Assembly (NCBI RefSeq): GCF_008801915.1
Contig: NZ_VZOV01000003.1
Span: 280,426 to 344,425 of the forward strand
Reading direction: 5' to 3'
DNA length: 64,000 nucleotides
Origin: Cupriavidus gilardii
GTDB taxonomy: Bacteria > Pseudomonadota > Gammaproteobacteria > Burkholderiales > Burkholderiaceae
Shown here piece after piece: positions 51,074 to 58,891 of the stretch. The notes beneath the pieces were generated by a model that saw only the letters and a list, made by a program, of their open reading frames with translations, was not told where the DNA came from and did not search any database. The first letter of the stretch is position 1; the number at the start of each line of letters is the position of its first letter. A program made the position numbers and the translations under genes.

Positions 51074-51759
51074 CGCTGGCCGGCCTCCTGGCGCCGTTCG
51101 GCATGGCGCCACAGGTCGCGCGGATCGTAGGTCAGCATCGTCGCCAGCACGATCACCAGCGCGCCGAACGACCACAGCGCGATGCCGGGCAGCACCTGCG
51201 CCATCGTCGACAGCTTCACCAGCGTGACCAGCACGCCCATCATGAAGACCTCGAGCATGCCCCAGGGGCGGGTCTGGCGGATGCCGCGCATGATCCGTTC
51301 GAAGCCGGGTGGCACGTTGCCGCGCATCAGCGGGACCAGCAGATAGGCCATCATCAGCATTTCTGTCAGCGGGAACACGATGGTGGTCGCGAACACCAGC
51401 AGCGCCACCAGCGTCATGTTGTCGGCATGCAGCGCCTGCACCGCGCCCCACAGCGTGGTCTGGGTGCGCACGCCTTGCAGGTCCATCTCGACGATCGGAT
51501 AGGCGTTGGACACGACGAACAGGATCAGCGCGGTCAGCACCAGCGGCAGCAGCCGCCGGTAGGCGCGCCGGCTCTCGTGGTACAGCTCGCCGCCGCAGCG
51601 CAGGCACTGGGCGCGCTCGCCAGGGCCGAGCACCAGGCGGCGGTAGACCGCGTCGCAATACTCGCAGGCCACCAGCCGGTCCAGCTCCGCGCGGTCGGTG
51701 ACGGCCGGGCCCGGCGGGACCCGCTCCATCGACTTCTCAACCGGATTGCCGGACGTCAT
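51070..51759 (-). CDS. pqiA: PqiA-like membrane protein, first copy
   Basis: A 229-residue PqiA-family protein with four membrane segments, matching the N-terminal half of E. coli PqiA: CEYCDAVYRRLVLGPGERAQ and CLRCG form the zinc ribbon, followed by ALILFVVSNAYPIVEMDLQG. With the next three genes it makes a split pqiA-pqiA-pqiB-pqiC operon. Start 51759 (MTSGNPVEK) is chosen; 51729 and 51801 are alternatives. Confidence 0.9.
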   Translation of the reverse strand: MTSGNPVEKSMERVPPGPAVTDRAELDRLVACEYCDAVYRRLVLGPGERAQCLRCGGELYHESRRAYRRLLPLVLTALILFVVSNAYPIVEMDLQGVRTQTTLWGAVQALHADNMTLVALLVFATTIVFPLTEMLMMAYLLVPLMRGNVPPGFERIMRGIRQTRPWGMLEVFMMGVLVTLVKLSTMAQVLPGIALWSFGALVIVLATMLTYDPRDLWRHAERRQEAGQR

Positions 51760-51834
51760 TCGAACAGATCTCCAACGACCCGCCCGGGGGGCGGGAAACA
51801 CGTCAATATATCGGAATTTGGTGGTGCGGCTTTT

Positions 51835-51900
51835 GAATCACTGCTTGTGGGGGGATGGGCGGCGGGGGAGAGGGCAAGCGGCATTCGCCATCCCGACCGC
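51835..51900. repeat. Remnant of a CTCTCCC-type repeat
   Basis: GGGGGATGGGCGGCGGGGGA followed by GAGGGCAAGCGGCATTCGCC. It resembles the GGGGCAAGCGGCACTTGCCG at 15992. It lies between pqiA and the Lrp gene. Confidence 0.4.
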
Positions 51901-51912
51901 TTCCGGACGCCC

Positions 51913-52335
51913 TCACAGCTTGTACGTCGACAGCAGGATGCTCGTCTCCGTCGCCGCGATCCCCTCGATCAGCCGGATGCGGTCCAGCGTCCGGTCGAAC
52001 GCCTCCAGCGTGTCGGCGCGCAGCTCCGCGATGATGTCCCAGCGCCCATTGGTCGTATGCAGCGTCTGCACGTTCGGCTCGCCCCGCAGCGCCTGCAGCA
52101 CCTTGCCGATGCGGTTGCCTTCCACCGCAATCGTCGTCAGTGCCCGAATGCGATGCGGCTCCGCTTCGGGCTTGAGCCGCACGGTATAGCCGACGATCAC
52201 GCCGGCCTCCTGCAGCTTGTCGATCCGGTTCTGCACGGTGGCGCGCGACAGCCGCAGCGCCTTGGCCAGCGCGGTGGTCGGGGTGCGCGCATTGTCGCGC
52301 AGCAGCGCCAGCAACTGGCGGTCGATGTCGTCCAT
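51913..52335 (-). CDS. Lrp/AsnC-family regulator
   Basis: A 140-residue feast/famine regulator: N-terminal helix-turn-helix MDDIDRQLLALLRDNARTPT with LRLSRATVQNRIDKLQEAGV (about 28-47), and a C-terminal RAM effector domain from about 62 (RALTTIAVEGNRIGKVLQAL). It is divergent from the arginine-deiminase-like and ornithine cyclodeaminase genes, which it probably controls with arginine, citrulline or ornithine as the signal. Confidence 0.93.
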   Translation of the reverse strand: MDDIDRQLLALLRDNARTPTTALAKALRLSRATVQNRIDKLQEAGVIVGYTVRLKPEAEPHRIRALTTIAVEGNRIGKVLQALRGEPNVQTLHTTNGRWDIIAELRADTLEAFDRTLDRIRLIEGIAATETSILLSTYKL

Positions 52336-52461
52336 GGCGGCTCGCTGAGGATGCGGGAACAGGGAGTTGGCATAACGCCAGCCCGTGCCGGCATTCTGTC
52401 ATGGTCACCGCGCTTTTTGCGCAGTTTGTGCGCTATCCGCTGGCGTCCATGTGCACCACAA

Positions 52462-52498
52462 TCCATTTCGACAGCAACTGACAACAACCCGAAATGGA
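52462..52498. promoter_or_regulatory. 9-bp inverted repeat before the deiminase-like gene
   Basis: TCCATTTCG (52462-52470) and CGAAATGGA (52490-52498), perfect arms 19 bases apart. The right arm touches the ribosome site AAGGAG (52498-52503) of the GTG start at 52510. It may be the Lrp operator, or an mRNA hairpin that masks the ribosome site. Confidence 0.55.
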
Positions 52499-52509
52499 AG
52501 GAGCGCGGC

Positions 52510-53430
52510 GTGATCACCGAACCCACCATCCTGCTTGTCGAGCCGACCCACTACGACGTGTCGTACAGCATCAATCCGTGGATGGACCCGCTGCGCTGGG
52601 CCGCCGATCCCCATGGCATGCACCGGGGCGCGCTGCGGGCGTTCGCCGAGCTGCGTGACGCGCTGCAAGCGGCGGGCTTCGGGCTCGAGATCGTGGCGGG
52701 CGAGCCCGGACTGCCCGACATGGTGTTTCCGGCCAATGCCGCGGTGGTGCTCGACGGGCGCGCGCTGCTGGCGCGCTTCCGCTACCCGCAGCGGCAGGGC
52801 GAGGAAGCGCCGTTCGCCCGGATCTTCGCCGAACTGCGCGAGCGCGGCCTGCTCGACGACGTCGCGACGCTCGCCAACGGCTGCTACCAGGAGGGCGCAG
52901 GCGACTGCATCTGGGATGCGGTGCGCGGCCACTTCTGGGCCGGCTTCGGGCCGCGTTCGGCACGCTGCGCAGCCGATGCGGTCGGTGCCTATTTCGGCCG
53001 CGAAGTCGTTGCGCTGGAACTGGCCACCGCGCAGAGCTACCACCTGGACGTCTGCTTCTGCCCGCTGGCCGGTGGCGAGATCCTGTACTACCCGCCGGCC
53101 TTCACCGAGGCCGCGCTGCGCGAGCTGCACGCGCGCGTGCCCCCCAGCCAGCGCATCGAGGCCAGCGCCGACGACCTGCGGCATTTCAGCGTCAACGCCG
53201 TCAATCTGCACGACCGCATCGTGATGGCGCGCACCACGCCGCGGCTGCGCGACGCCCTTGGCAAGCGCGGCTATCGCGTGCACGAGGTCGATCTCGCGCC
53301 GTTCATGCTGTCGGGCGGCGGCGCCTACTGCATGACGCTGCGGCTCGATCGCAGCACCAGCATGCGGCAAGGGAGCGGCATGGCCGGCGACGAAGCAGCC
53401 GGCGGGCAGCCCGCCGTCGCGGCGGCCTGA
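52510..53430 (+). CDS. Arginine deiminase/dimethylargininase-related hydrolase (CtlX-like)
   Basis: A 306-residue member of the guanidino-modifying superfamily. Family-like residues are PDMVFPANAAVVLDGRALL near 71 (substrate-binding Asp), the catalytic His in YHLDVCFCPLAGGEILYY near 178, NLHDRIVMARTTP, and the nucleophile Cys in SGGGAYCMTLRL near 273. It should act on arginine, citrulline or a methylarginine. With the ornithine cyclodeaminase just downstream it makes a route from arginine-type amino acids to proline. The GTG start follows AAGGAG by six bases. The Ala/Gly-rich last 25 residues look like a tail. Confidence 0.85.
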   Translation: MITEPTILLVEPTHYDVSYSINPWMDPLRWAADPHGMHRGALRAFAELRDALQAAGFGLEIVAGEPGLPDMVFPANAAVVLDGRALLARFRYPQRQGEEAPFARIFAELRERGLLDDVATLANGCYQEGAGDCIWDAVRGHFWAGFGPRSARCAADAVGAYFGREVVALELATAQSYHLDVCFCPLAGGEILYYPPAFTEAALRELHARVPPSQRIEASADDLRHFSVNAVNLHDRIVMARTTPRLRDALGKRGYRVHEVDLAPFMLSGGGAYCMTLRLDRSTSMRQGSGMAGDEAAGGQPAVAAA

Positions 53431-53471
53431 CGCGCGAACACCGCTTCAGACGAGACGAAGAGGAGACGACG

Positions 53472-54548
53472 ATGAAGGAGACCGCGATGACCCGTTTCCT
53501 GGACGCGACCGCGGTGGCGGCGCTGGTGCGCAGCATCGGCGTGCCGACAGCACTGCGGCAGCTGGCCGAACACGTGCGGCAGGACTTCCTGCGCTGGCAC
53601 CGCTTCGAGAAGTCCGCTCGTCTCGCCAGCCATTCCGCGGTGGGCGTGATCGAGCTGATGCCGGTCACTGACGGCGAGCAGTACGCCTTCAAGTACGTCA
53701 ACGGCCATCCACGCAACGCCGCGCATGCGATGCCGACCGTGATGGCGTTCGGCGCGCTGGCCGAGGTGTCGACCGGTTTTCCGGTGCTGCTGGCCGACAT
53801 GACGCTGGCCACCGCGCTGCGCACCGCGGCAACCTCGGCGGTGGCAGCCAGGGCGATGGCACCGCACGGCACCACGACGATGGCGCTGATCGGCAACGGC
53901 GCGCAGGCCGAATTCCAGGTGCTGGCCTTCCACGCGATGCTCGGCGTGCGCGAGATCCGCGCCTACGACGTCGATCCGGCGGCGACCGCCAAGCTGCAAC
54001 GCAACCTGGCGGGCCTGACCGATTCCGGCGCGCTGCGCATCCTTCCAATGGCGTCGGTCGACGAGGCACTGGCCGGCGCGCACATTGTCTCGACCGTGAC
54101 TGCCGACAAGACCCGCGCGACGATCGTTCGCGACGAGCAGATCGCCCCGGGCGTGCATATCAACGCGGTAGGCGGCGACTGCCCCGGCAAGACCGAGCTC
54201 GACCCGTCGCTGCTGCGGCGCGCGCGCGTTGCGGTGGAATACGAGCCGCAGTCTCGGCTCGAAGGCGAGATCCAGCAGATGCCGGCCGATTTCCCGGTCA
54301 TCGAACTGTGGCGCATATTGAGCGGCGAGGTCCCGGGCCGCACTGCGGTCGAGGACGTCACGCTGTTCGATTCGGTCGGTTTCGCGCTGGAAGACTATTC
54401 GACGCTGCGCTGGCTGCATGCCGCCGCCTGCGCGCGCCATGCGGGGCGCTTCGTCGAGCTGGTGGCGACGCCGGACGATACGCGCGATCTGTACGGCTGG
54501 CTGATGCGGCAGGATGAGATCGAAGGCGGCCGAAGAGTGGCCGCCTAA
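53472..54548 (+). CDS. Ornithine cyclodeaminase
   Basis: A 358-residue NAD-dependent enzyme that converts ornithine to proline and ammonia. Motifs: KSARLASHSAVGVIELMPV, YAFKYVNGHPRNAAHAMPTV near 76 (substrate-binding Lys), MALIGNGAQAEFQVLAFHAM near 137 (dinucleotide-binding), and HINAVGGDCPGKTELDP near 234 with the catalytic Asp. Start at 53472 follows GAGGAG; Met at 53487 is possible. Lies 41 bases after the hydrolase gene in the same direction. Confidence 0.93.
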   Translation: MKETAMTRFLDATAVAALVRSIGVPTALRQLAEHVRQDFLRWHRFEKSARLASHSAVGVIELMPVTDGEQYAFKYVNGHPRNAAHAMPTVMAFGALAEVSTGFPVLLADMTLATALRTAATSAVAARAMAPHGTTTMALIGNGAQAEFQVLAFHAMLGVREIRAYDVDPAATAKLQRNLAGLTDSGALRILPMASVDEALAGAHIVSTVTADKTRATIVRDEQIAPGVHINAVGGDCPGKTELDPSLLRRARVAVEYEPQSRLEGEIQQMPADFPVIELWRILSGEVPGRTAVEDVTLFDSVGFALEDYSTLRWLHAAACARHAGRFVELVATPDDTRDLYGWLMRQDEIEGGRRVAA

Positions 54549-54916
54549 ACCCACACCGCCGGATGGCGCATCAATCGCTGCACCCGCACGAAGGCCTCGA
54601 CTTCCTCGTCGGTGGGCGCCTTCAGGAACACCATGATGCCCCAGCGCTGCAAGGTCTCGGCCATGGCGCGCGCGGCCTCGTCGGGCGCGACGACGGCGAA
54701 CAGCACGTGGCGTGCGGTGCAGAACGATTGCAGCTTCTCGAGCGGCTCGAGGTCGCTTTCGCGCAGGCGCTCGACCTGGCACAGCACCAGCGTCGGATGG
54801 GAATCGCCGGCGCCCATATAGGTGATCAGGGTCGCCTTGCCGCGCGTCAGCACGGTCCTCTCGAACGGCGACCGGGCATTTGTCGCTCCGGCACAGGATC
54901 TGGGATCGGGCTTCAT
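54545..54916 (-). CDS. Small hypothetical protein, possible DNA- or redox-associated
   Basis: A 123-residue protein that I do not recognise. It has SPFERTVLTRGKATLITYMG, HPTLVLCQVERLRESDLEPL, and HVLFAVVAPDEAARAMAETL, which reads as an alternating strand-helix fold of thioredoxin or Rossmann style, but no active-site motif. Start 54916 follows AGGAAG. The stop overlaps the stop of the convergent ornithine cyclodeaminase by four bases. Homologues could be lineage-specific. Confidence 0.6.
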   Translation of the reverse strand: MKPDPRSCAGATNARSPFERTVLTRGKATLITYMGAGDSHPTLVLCQVERLRESDLEPLEKLQSFCTARHVLFAVVAPDEAARAMAETLQRWGIMVFLKAPTDEEVEAFVRVQRLMRHPAVWV

Positions 54917-55352
54917 GGCGGGGCTTCCTGGCAGTAAGTGCCGGACCCAGGTCGACGGACATCGCCCGCGTGTTCCGGCGCGCCGTAATGGGCGGCGCTT
55001 TTGCCGGGAGTATGGGGAGCCGCCGGGAGCGACGTCTGTTGGATAGGCGACATAGGCCGGGGCCGTTTTCCCGAAAGGAACACAGCGTCGGTCTGGCCGC
55101 TGCTCGGTCGTTACATTGCCCCCAGTGCTGATATGCGCCGGGCCTACCGAGGGAGGATTGACTCGTCTTGTTGCCGGAGGATCGCCTAATAAGTCACAAA
55201 TTTCCGGGGCGTTGTCTGAAGTTGGCAACGTGATCGCGAATTTATGCTGTTACTTTCTGTTGCCTTTCAAGTGAGCTTGCCTTTACCATTGCCGACTTTG
55301 AAAAGTAAATAAGCGCTGAAAAAGGCGCAAGCTACTGAATAAAAAGTAACAA
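54917..55352. other. Gene-free, A+T-richer leader before the capsule genes
   Basis: Composition changes inside this 436-base stretch: the last 170 bases before kpsF are clearly richer in A and T. No JUMPstart or ops element (GGCGGTAGC) was found. GTTACTTT (55249-55256) and AAAGTAAC (55343-55350) form an inverted pair 86 bases apart, the right arm two bases before the kpsF ATG. TTGGCA (55222) and TATGCT (55243) with a 15-base spacer are the nearest promoter-like pair, but the spacing is poor. Confidence 0.5.
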
Positions 55353-56351
55353 ATGGATACAGCGGTCAATTCGGAACGGGTAAGGGAGGACGCCGTCGCG
55401 GGGCAGATACAGTCTGCCGCCGGGATGTGCCGGGAAGTCATTCAAGAGCAGGCGGCTGCACTTGAGGCGCTGGCCGAGTCGTTGGGGCGGGAGGTCGATA
55501 CCGCCATCGATTTGATCCTGCGTTGCCGCGGCCGCTTGATCATCAGCGGCATGGGCAAGTCGGGACTGGTCGGCCGCAAGATGGCAGCCACGTTCAGCTC
55601 GACCGGCACGCCCAGCTATTTCCTGCATCCCGGCGAAGCACTGCATGGCGATCTGGGCGTGATCCGCCACGACGACATCGTGGTGCTGATCTCCAACAGC
55701 GGGGAAACCGAGGAGATCCTGCGCCTGCTCCCCTCGCTGCAGGACTTCGGCAACGCCATCATCGGCATCAGCGGCCGCAAGGACAGCACGCTGGCCAGGC
55801 ACAGCACAGTGTTTCTGCACCTGCCGATGGAGCGCGAGGTGTGCCCCAACAATCTGGCGCCGACCACCTCGACGCTGCTGACCATGGCATTGGGCGACGC
55901 CCTTGCCGTCACGCTGATCAAGCGGCGCGGCTTCAAGCCGCTGGACTTTGCACGCTTCCATCCGGGCGGCAGCCTGGGCCGCAAGCTGCTGACGCGCGTG
56001 CGCGACGTCATGCACAAGCGGGTGCCCGTGGTCGCGCCCGATGCCCCGCTGCGCGAGGCCATCGATGCGATGACCAGCGGACGGCTCGGACTTGCGGTTG
56101 TCCTGAATAACGGCGAGCTCGCCGGCATCTTTACCGACGGCGACCTGCGCCGCGCGATCGAGCGGGATGCCACGGCGCTGAGCCACCCGGTAGGCGACTT
56201 CATGACGCCCACCCCCATCACCATCCAAGCGGATGCTCGTCTTTCGGACGCAGAGGACCTGATGCGCGAGCGCAATGTGCGCGCGCTGGTCGTGCTCGAT
56301 GCCGAAGACCAGGTTGCAGGCGTACTGGACATCTTCGACAACCTGCAATGA
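55353..56351 (+). CDS. kpsF: Arabinose-5-phosphate isomerase KpsF/GutQ family
   Basis: A 332-residue enzyme that makes D-arabinose 5-phosphate, the first precursor of Kdo. SIS domain about 45-185 (LIISGMGKSGLVGRKMAATF, SNSGETEEILRLL, NNLAPTTSTLLTMALGDALA), then FHPGGSLGRKLLTRVRDVM and two CBS domains (about 205-330). It opens the capsule operon. There is no clear Shine-Dalgarno before the ATG; the preceding bases are GTAACAA. Overlaps kpsM by four bases. Confidence 0.95.
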   Translation: MDTAVNSERVREDAVAGQIQSAAGMCREVIQEQAAALEALAESLGREVDTAIDLILRCRGRLIISGMGKSGLVGRKMAATFSSTGTPSYFLHPGEALHGDLGVIRHDDIVVLISNSGETEEILRLLPSLQDFGNAIIGISGRKDSTLARHSTVFLHLPMEREVCPNNLAPTTSTLLTMALGDALAVTLIKRRGFKPLDFARFHPGGSLGRKLLTRVRDVMHKRVPVVAPDAPLREAIDAMTSGRLGLAVVLNNGELAGIFTDGDLRRAIERDATALSHPVGDFMTPTPITIQADARLSDAEDLMRERNVRALVVLDAEDQVAGVLDIFDNLQ

Positions 56352-57142
56352 GCTCGGCGGGCGTTCGCTCGGAGTTTTCCGTAGCGCTATCGGTTTGGCG
56401 CGCGCTGTTCCTGCGCGAGGCCAGCGCGCGCCTGGCCACCGGCCGGGCCGCATGGCTATGGATTCTGCTCGAGCCCGCCGTTCATCTGATTTTCCTGATG
56501 GTGCTGTTCGGCGTGATCCGGCACCGGCTGATGGCCGGCGGCGTCAATGCCGAGGTCTTCATCCTGGTCGGCGTCTGGGGCTTCTTCCTGGTACGCAACG
56601 TGGCCGGCCGAGGCATGGAAGCCGTGAATGCCAACGCAGCGCTGTTCGCCTACCGGCAAGTGCGGCCGGTCGATACCGTACTGGTCAGGGCCGGGCTCGA
56701 AGCGTTTCTGTACGCCATCGTCTGGTTCGCGCTGCTCGGCGGACTGGCGCTGTTCGGCATCGATGTCGCGCCCGCCGATCCGATCCAGGTAATGGTGGCC
56801 GCGGTACTGCTGTGGTTGCTGGGCTTGGGCATGGCGCTGGTTTTTTCGGTAATCGGTGCGCTGCTGCCCGAAGCCGGCAAGATCGTGAAGCTGGCTTTCA
56901 CGCCGCTGTATTTCCTGTCCGCGGTGATGTATCCGATCGGCAGCGTGCCGCGCCCGGTGCGTGACTGGCTGCTGCTCAATCCCATCGTGCATGGACTCGA
57001 ATCGATGCGGGGCGGCTACTTCGCCGGCTACCACGGCGAGACCCATATCAGCCTGGGATACCTGGGCTTCGTCGTGCTGGCCCTGCTGTTTCTCGGCCTG
57101 GCCCTGCACACCCGTTTTGCGCGACGGCTGGTGGCGCAATGA
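56348..57142 (+). CDS. kpsM: Capsule polysaccharide ABC transporter permease KpsM
   Basis: A 264-residue inner-membrane permease of the ABC-2 family with six membrane segments and the N-terminal ALFLREASARLATGRAAWLW helix typical of KpsM/BexB. The C-terminal part has LNPIVHGLESMRGGYFAGYH near 215, a KpsM signature. With KpsT it exports the lipid-linked capsule polymer. ATGA overlap with kpsF and kpsT. Confidence 0.93.
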   Translation: MSSAGVRSEFSVALSVWRALFLREASARLATGRAAWLWILLEPAVHLIFLMVLFGVIRHRLMAGGVNAEVFILVGVWGFFLVRNVAGRGMEAVNANAALFAYRQVRPVDTVLVRAGLEAFLYAIVWFALLGGLALFGIDVAPADPIQVMVAAVLLWLLGLGMALVFSVIGALLPEAGKIVKLAFTPLYFLSAVMYPIGSVPRPVRDWLLLNPIVHGLESMRGGYFAGYHGETHISLGYLGFVVLALLFLGLALHTRFARRLVAQ

Positions 57143-57801
57143 TCCGGGTCAATGACGTCTACAAGCGCTACCGCAATCATCATGGATCGCAGTGGGTGCT
57201 CAAGGGTATCTCCGTCGATATTCCGGCGCAGGCCCGTATTGCGTTGATCGGCGCCAATGGCGCGGGCAAATCGACGCTGCTGCGGCTGATCGGCGGGATC
57301 GACCAACCCAATCGCGGGTCGATCCAGCGCAATTGCCGCGTGTCGTGGCCCCTCGGATTGACCGGTGGTTTCCAGGGCTCGCTCAGCGGCCGGCAGAACA
57401 CCAAGTTCGTCGCCCGTATTCACGGCGCACATCGACAACTTGAAGAAACGCTGGAATTCGTCCGCGACTTCTCCGAACTCGGTGAAGCGTTCGACGATCC
57501 CGTCAAAACCTATTCCTCCGGCATGCGCTCGCGTCTCGCGTTCGCGATGTCGATGGCATTCCATTTCGATACCTATCTGGTCGACGAACTGACCGCAGTG
57601 GGCGATGCCGCCTTCAAGCGGAAATCGCAGAAGGCATTCCAGGACCTCGCCGGCCGCGCCGGCCTGGTGATGGTCTCGCACAGCGAATCGACGCTGCGCA
57701 ATTTCTGCGATTCCGCGATCTGGCTGCACGGCGGCCACGCTCACTGGTTCGATACCGTCGACGAGGCGCTGACCCGTTATCGGGAAAGCATTCAAGCATG
57801 A
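57139..57801 (+). CDS. kpsT: Capsule polysaccharide ABC transporter ATPase KpsT
   Basis: A 220-residue ABC ATPase: Walker A GANGAGKSTLL at 38-48, GGIDQPNRGSIQRNCRVSWP, the signature PVKTYSSGMRSRLAFAMSM near 117, and Walker B TYLVDELTAVGD near 141. It matches KpsT/BexA in length. Overlaps kpsM and kpsE by four bases each, so the block is a single transcript. Confidence 0.94.
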   Translation: MIRVNDVYKRYRNHHGSQWVLKGISVDIPAQARIALIGANGAGKSTLLRLIGGIDQPNRGSIQRNCRVSWPLGLTGGFQGSLSGRQNTKFVARIHGAHRQLEETLEFVRDFSELGEAFDDPVKTYSSGMRSRLAFAMSMAFHFDTYLVDELTAVGDAAFKRKSQKAFQDLAGRAGLVMVSHSESTLRNFCDSAIWLHGGHAHWFDTVDEALTRYRESIQA

Positions 57802-58889
57802 AAACCCTACTGAAAACGAGCCGGCTGTGGCAAGCCGCAGCGGCCCTCTGCGTGCTCGCCGCCCTCTATTGGGGGCTGATCGCTTCCGACCGCTACGTGT
57901 CCGAAGCCAAGGTCGTCGTCGAGCGCAGCGATGCCATTGGCGCGAACACCAGCGATTTCGCCTCGCTGCTGATCGGCAATACCGCGCCGCAGGACCTGCT
58001 GCTGCTGCGCGAATACCTGCTGTCGGTCGACATGCTGCAACTGCTCGATTCGCGCCTGAACCTGCGCGAGCACTACAGCACCGGCGGCCGCGATCCACTG
58101 TCGCGCATGTGGTTCAAGGACGCGTCGCTCGAGCGCTTCCATGCCCACTACCTGAAGCGGGTCAACGTCGAGTACGACGATTATTCGCGCGTGCTGGTGA
58201 TCCAGGCCCAGGCCTATACGCCGGAGATGGCGCGCAATATCGCTGAGGCGATGGTGCGCGAAGGCGAACGCTTCATGAACGAGATGACCCACCGGATCGC
58301 CAGCGACCAGGTCGTCTATATCGAGAAGCAGGTGCAGGCGCAGGGCGAACGCGCCAAGGAAGCCCGCCAGGCGCTGCTGGCCTATCAGAACGCCAACGGC
58401 CTGGTATCGCCGCGTGGCGATATCGAAAGCTTGTCCAGCGTTGTCGCCAGCGCCGAAGCCGAGCTCGCGGAACTGAAAGTCCGCCGCGCCTCGCTGAAGG
58501 ACGTGTTCACGCCGCAGTCCTCCACGATCGTGCAGATCGACGCCCAGATTGCCGCCGTCGAACGGGAAATCGCTTCCCAGCGCGACCGCATGGTGTCGAC
58601 CAAGGGCAAGCGCGGCCTGAACCGCGTGATCGAAGAACAGGAGCGTCTGCAGCTCGCCGCGGAATTCTCGCAAGACCTCTACAAGACGGCCCTCGGCGCG
58701 CTGGAGAAGGCGCGTATCGAGGCGACCCGCAAGCTCAAGAACGTGGCCGTGGTGCAGCAACCCACGATGCCGGAGTTCCCCCTGCAGCCACGGCGCATCT
58801 ACAACATCGTCGTCTTCGTGCTGATGACCCTGATGCTGGCCGGTGTGGTCCAGCTGTTGCGCGCCATCGTCAAGGACCACCGGGATTAA
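57798..58889 (+). CDS. kpsE: Capsule export inner-membrane protein KpsE
   Basis: A 363-residue polysaccharide co-polymerase-type protein with membrane segments at about 12-30 and 330-352, and a long periplasmic coiled-coil domain between (AYTPEMARNIAEAMVREGER near 140; VYIEKQVQAQGERAKEARQA near 175). The C-terminal PEFPLQPRRIYNIVVFVLMT near 318 is the KpsE/BexC/CtrB signature. It links the ABC transporter to the outer-membrane channel KpsD. Confidence 0.93.
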   Translation: MKTLLKTSRLWQAAAALCVLAALYWGLIASDRYVSEAKVVVERSDAIGANTSDFASLLIGNTAPQDLLLLREYLLSVDMLQLLDSRLNLREHYSTGGRDPLSRMWFKDASLERFHAHYLKRVNVEYDDYSRVLVIQAQAYTPEMARNIAEAMVREGERFMNEMTHRIASDQVVYIEKQVQAQGERAKEARQALLAYQNANGLVSPRGDIESLSSVVASAEAELAELKVRRASLKDVFTPQSSTIVQIDAQIAAVEREIASQRDRMVSTKGKRGLNRVIEEQERLQLAAEFSQDLYKTALGALEKARIEATRKLKNVAVVQQPTMPEFPLQPRRIYNIVVFVLMTLMLAGVVQLLRAIVKDHRD

Positions 58890-58891
58890 GC

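Noticed and set aside
55222..55237. Sigma-54 promoter (GG-N10-GC) before kpsF
   Set aside because: GG and GC are correctly spaced, but the flanking bases do not fit TGGCAC/TTGC and no enhancer-binding regulator gene is near.
55000..55350. JUMPstart/ops element before the capsule operon
   Set aside because: No GGCGGTAGC core was found on the plus strand of the leader.
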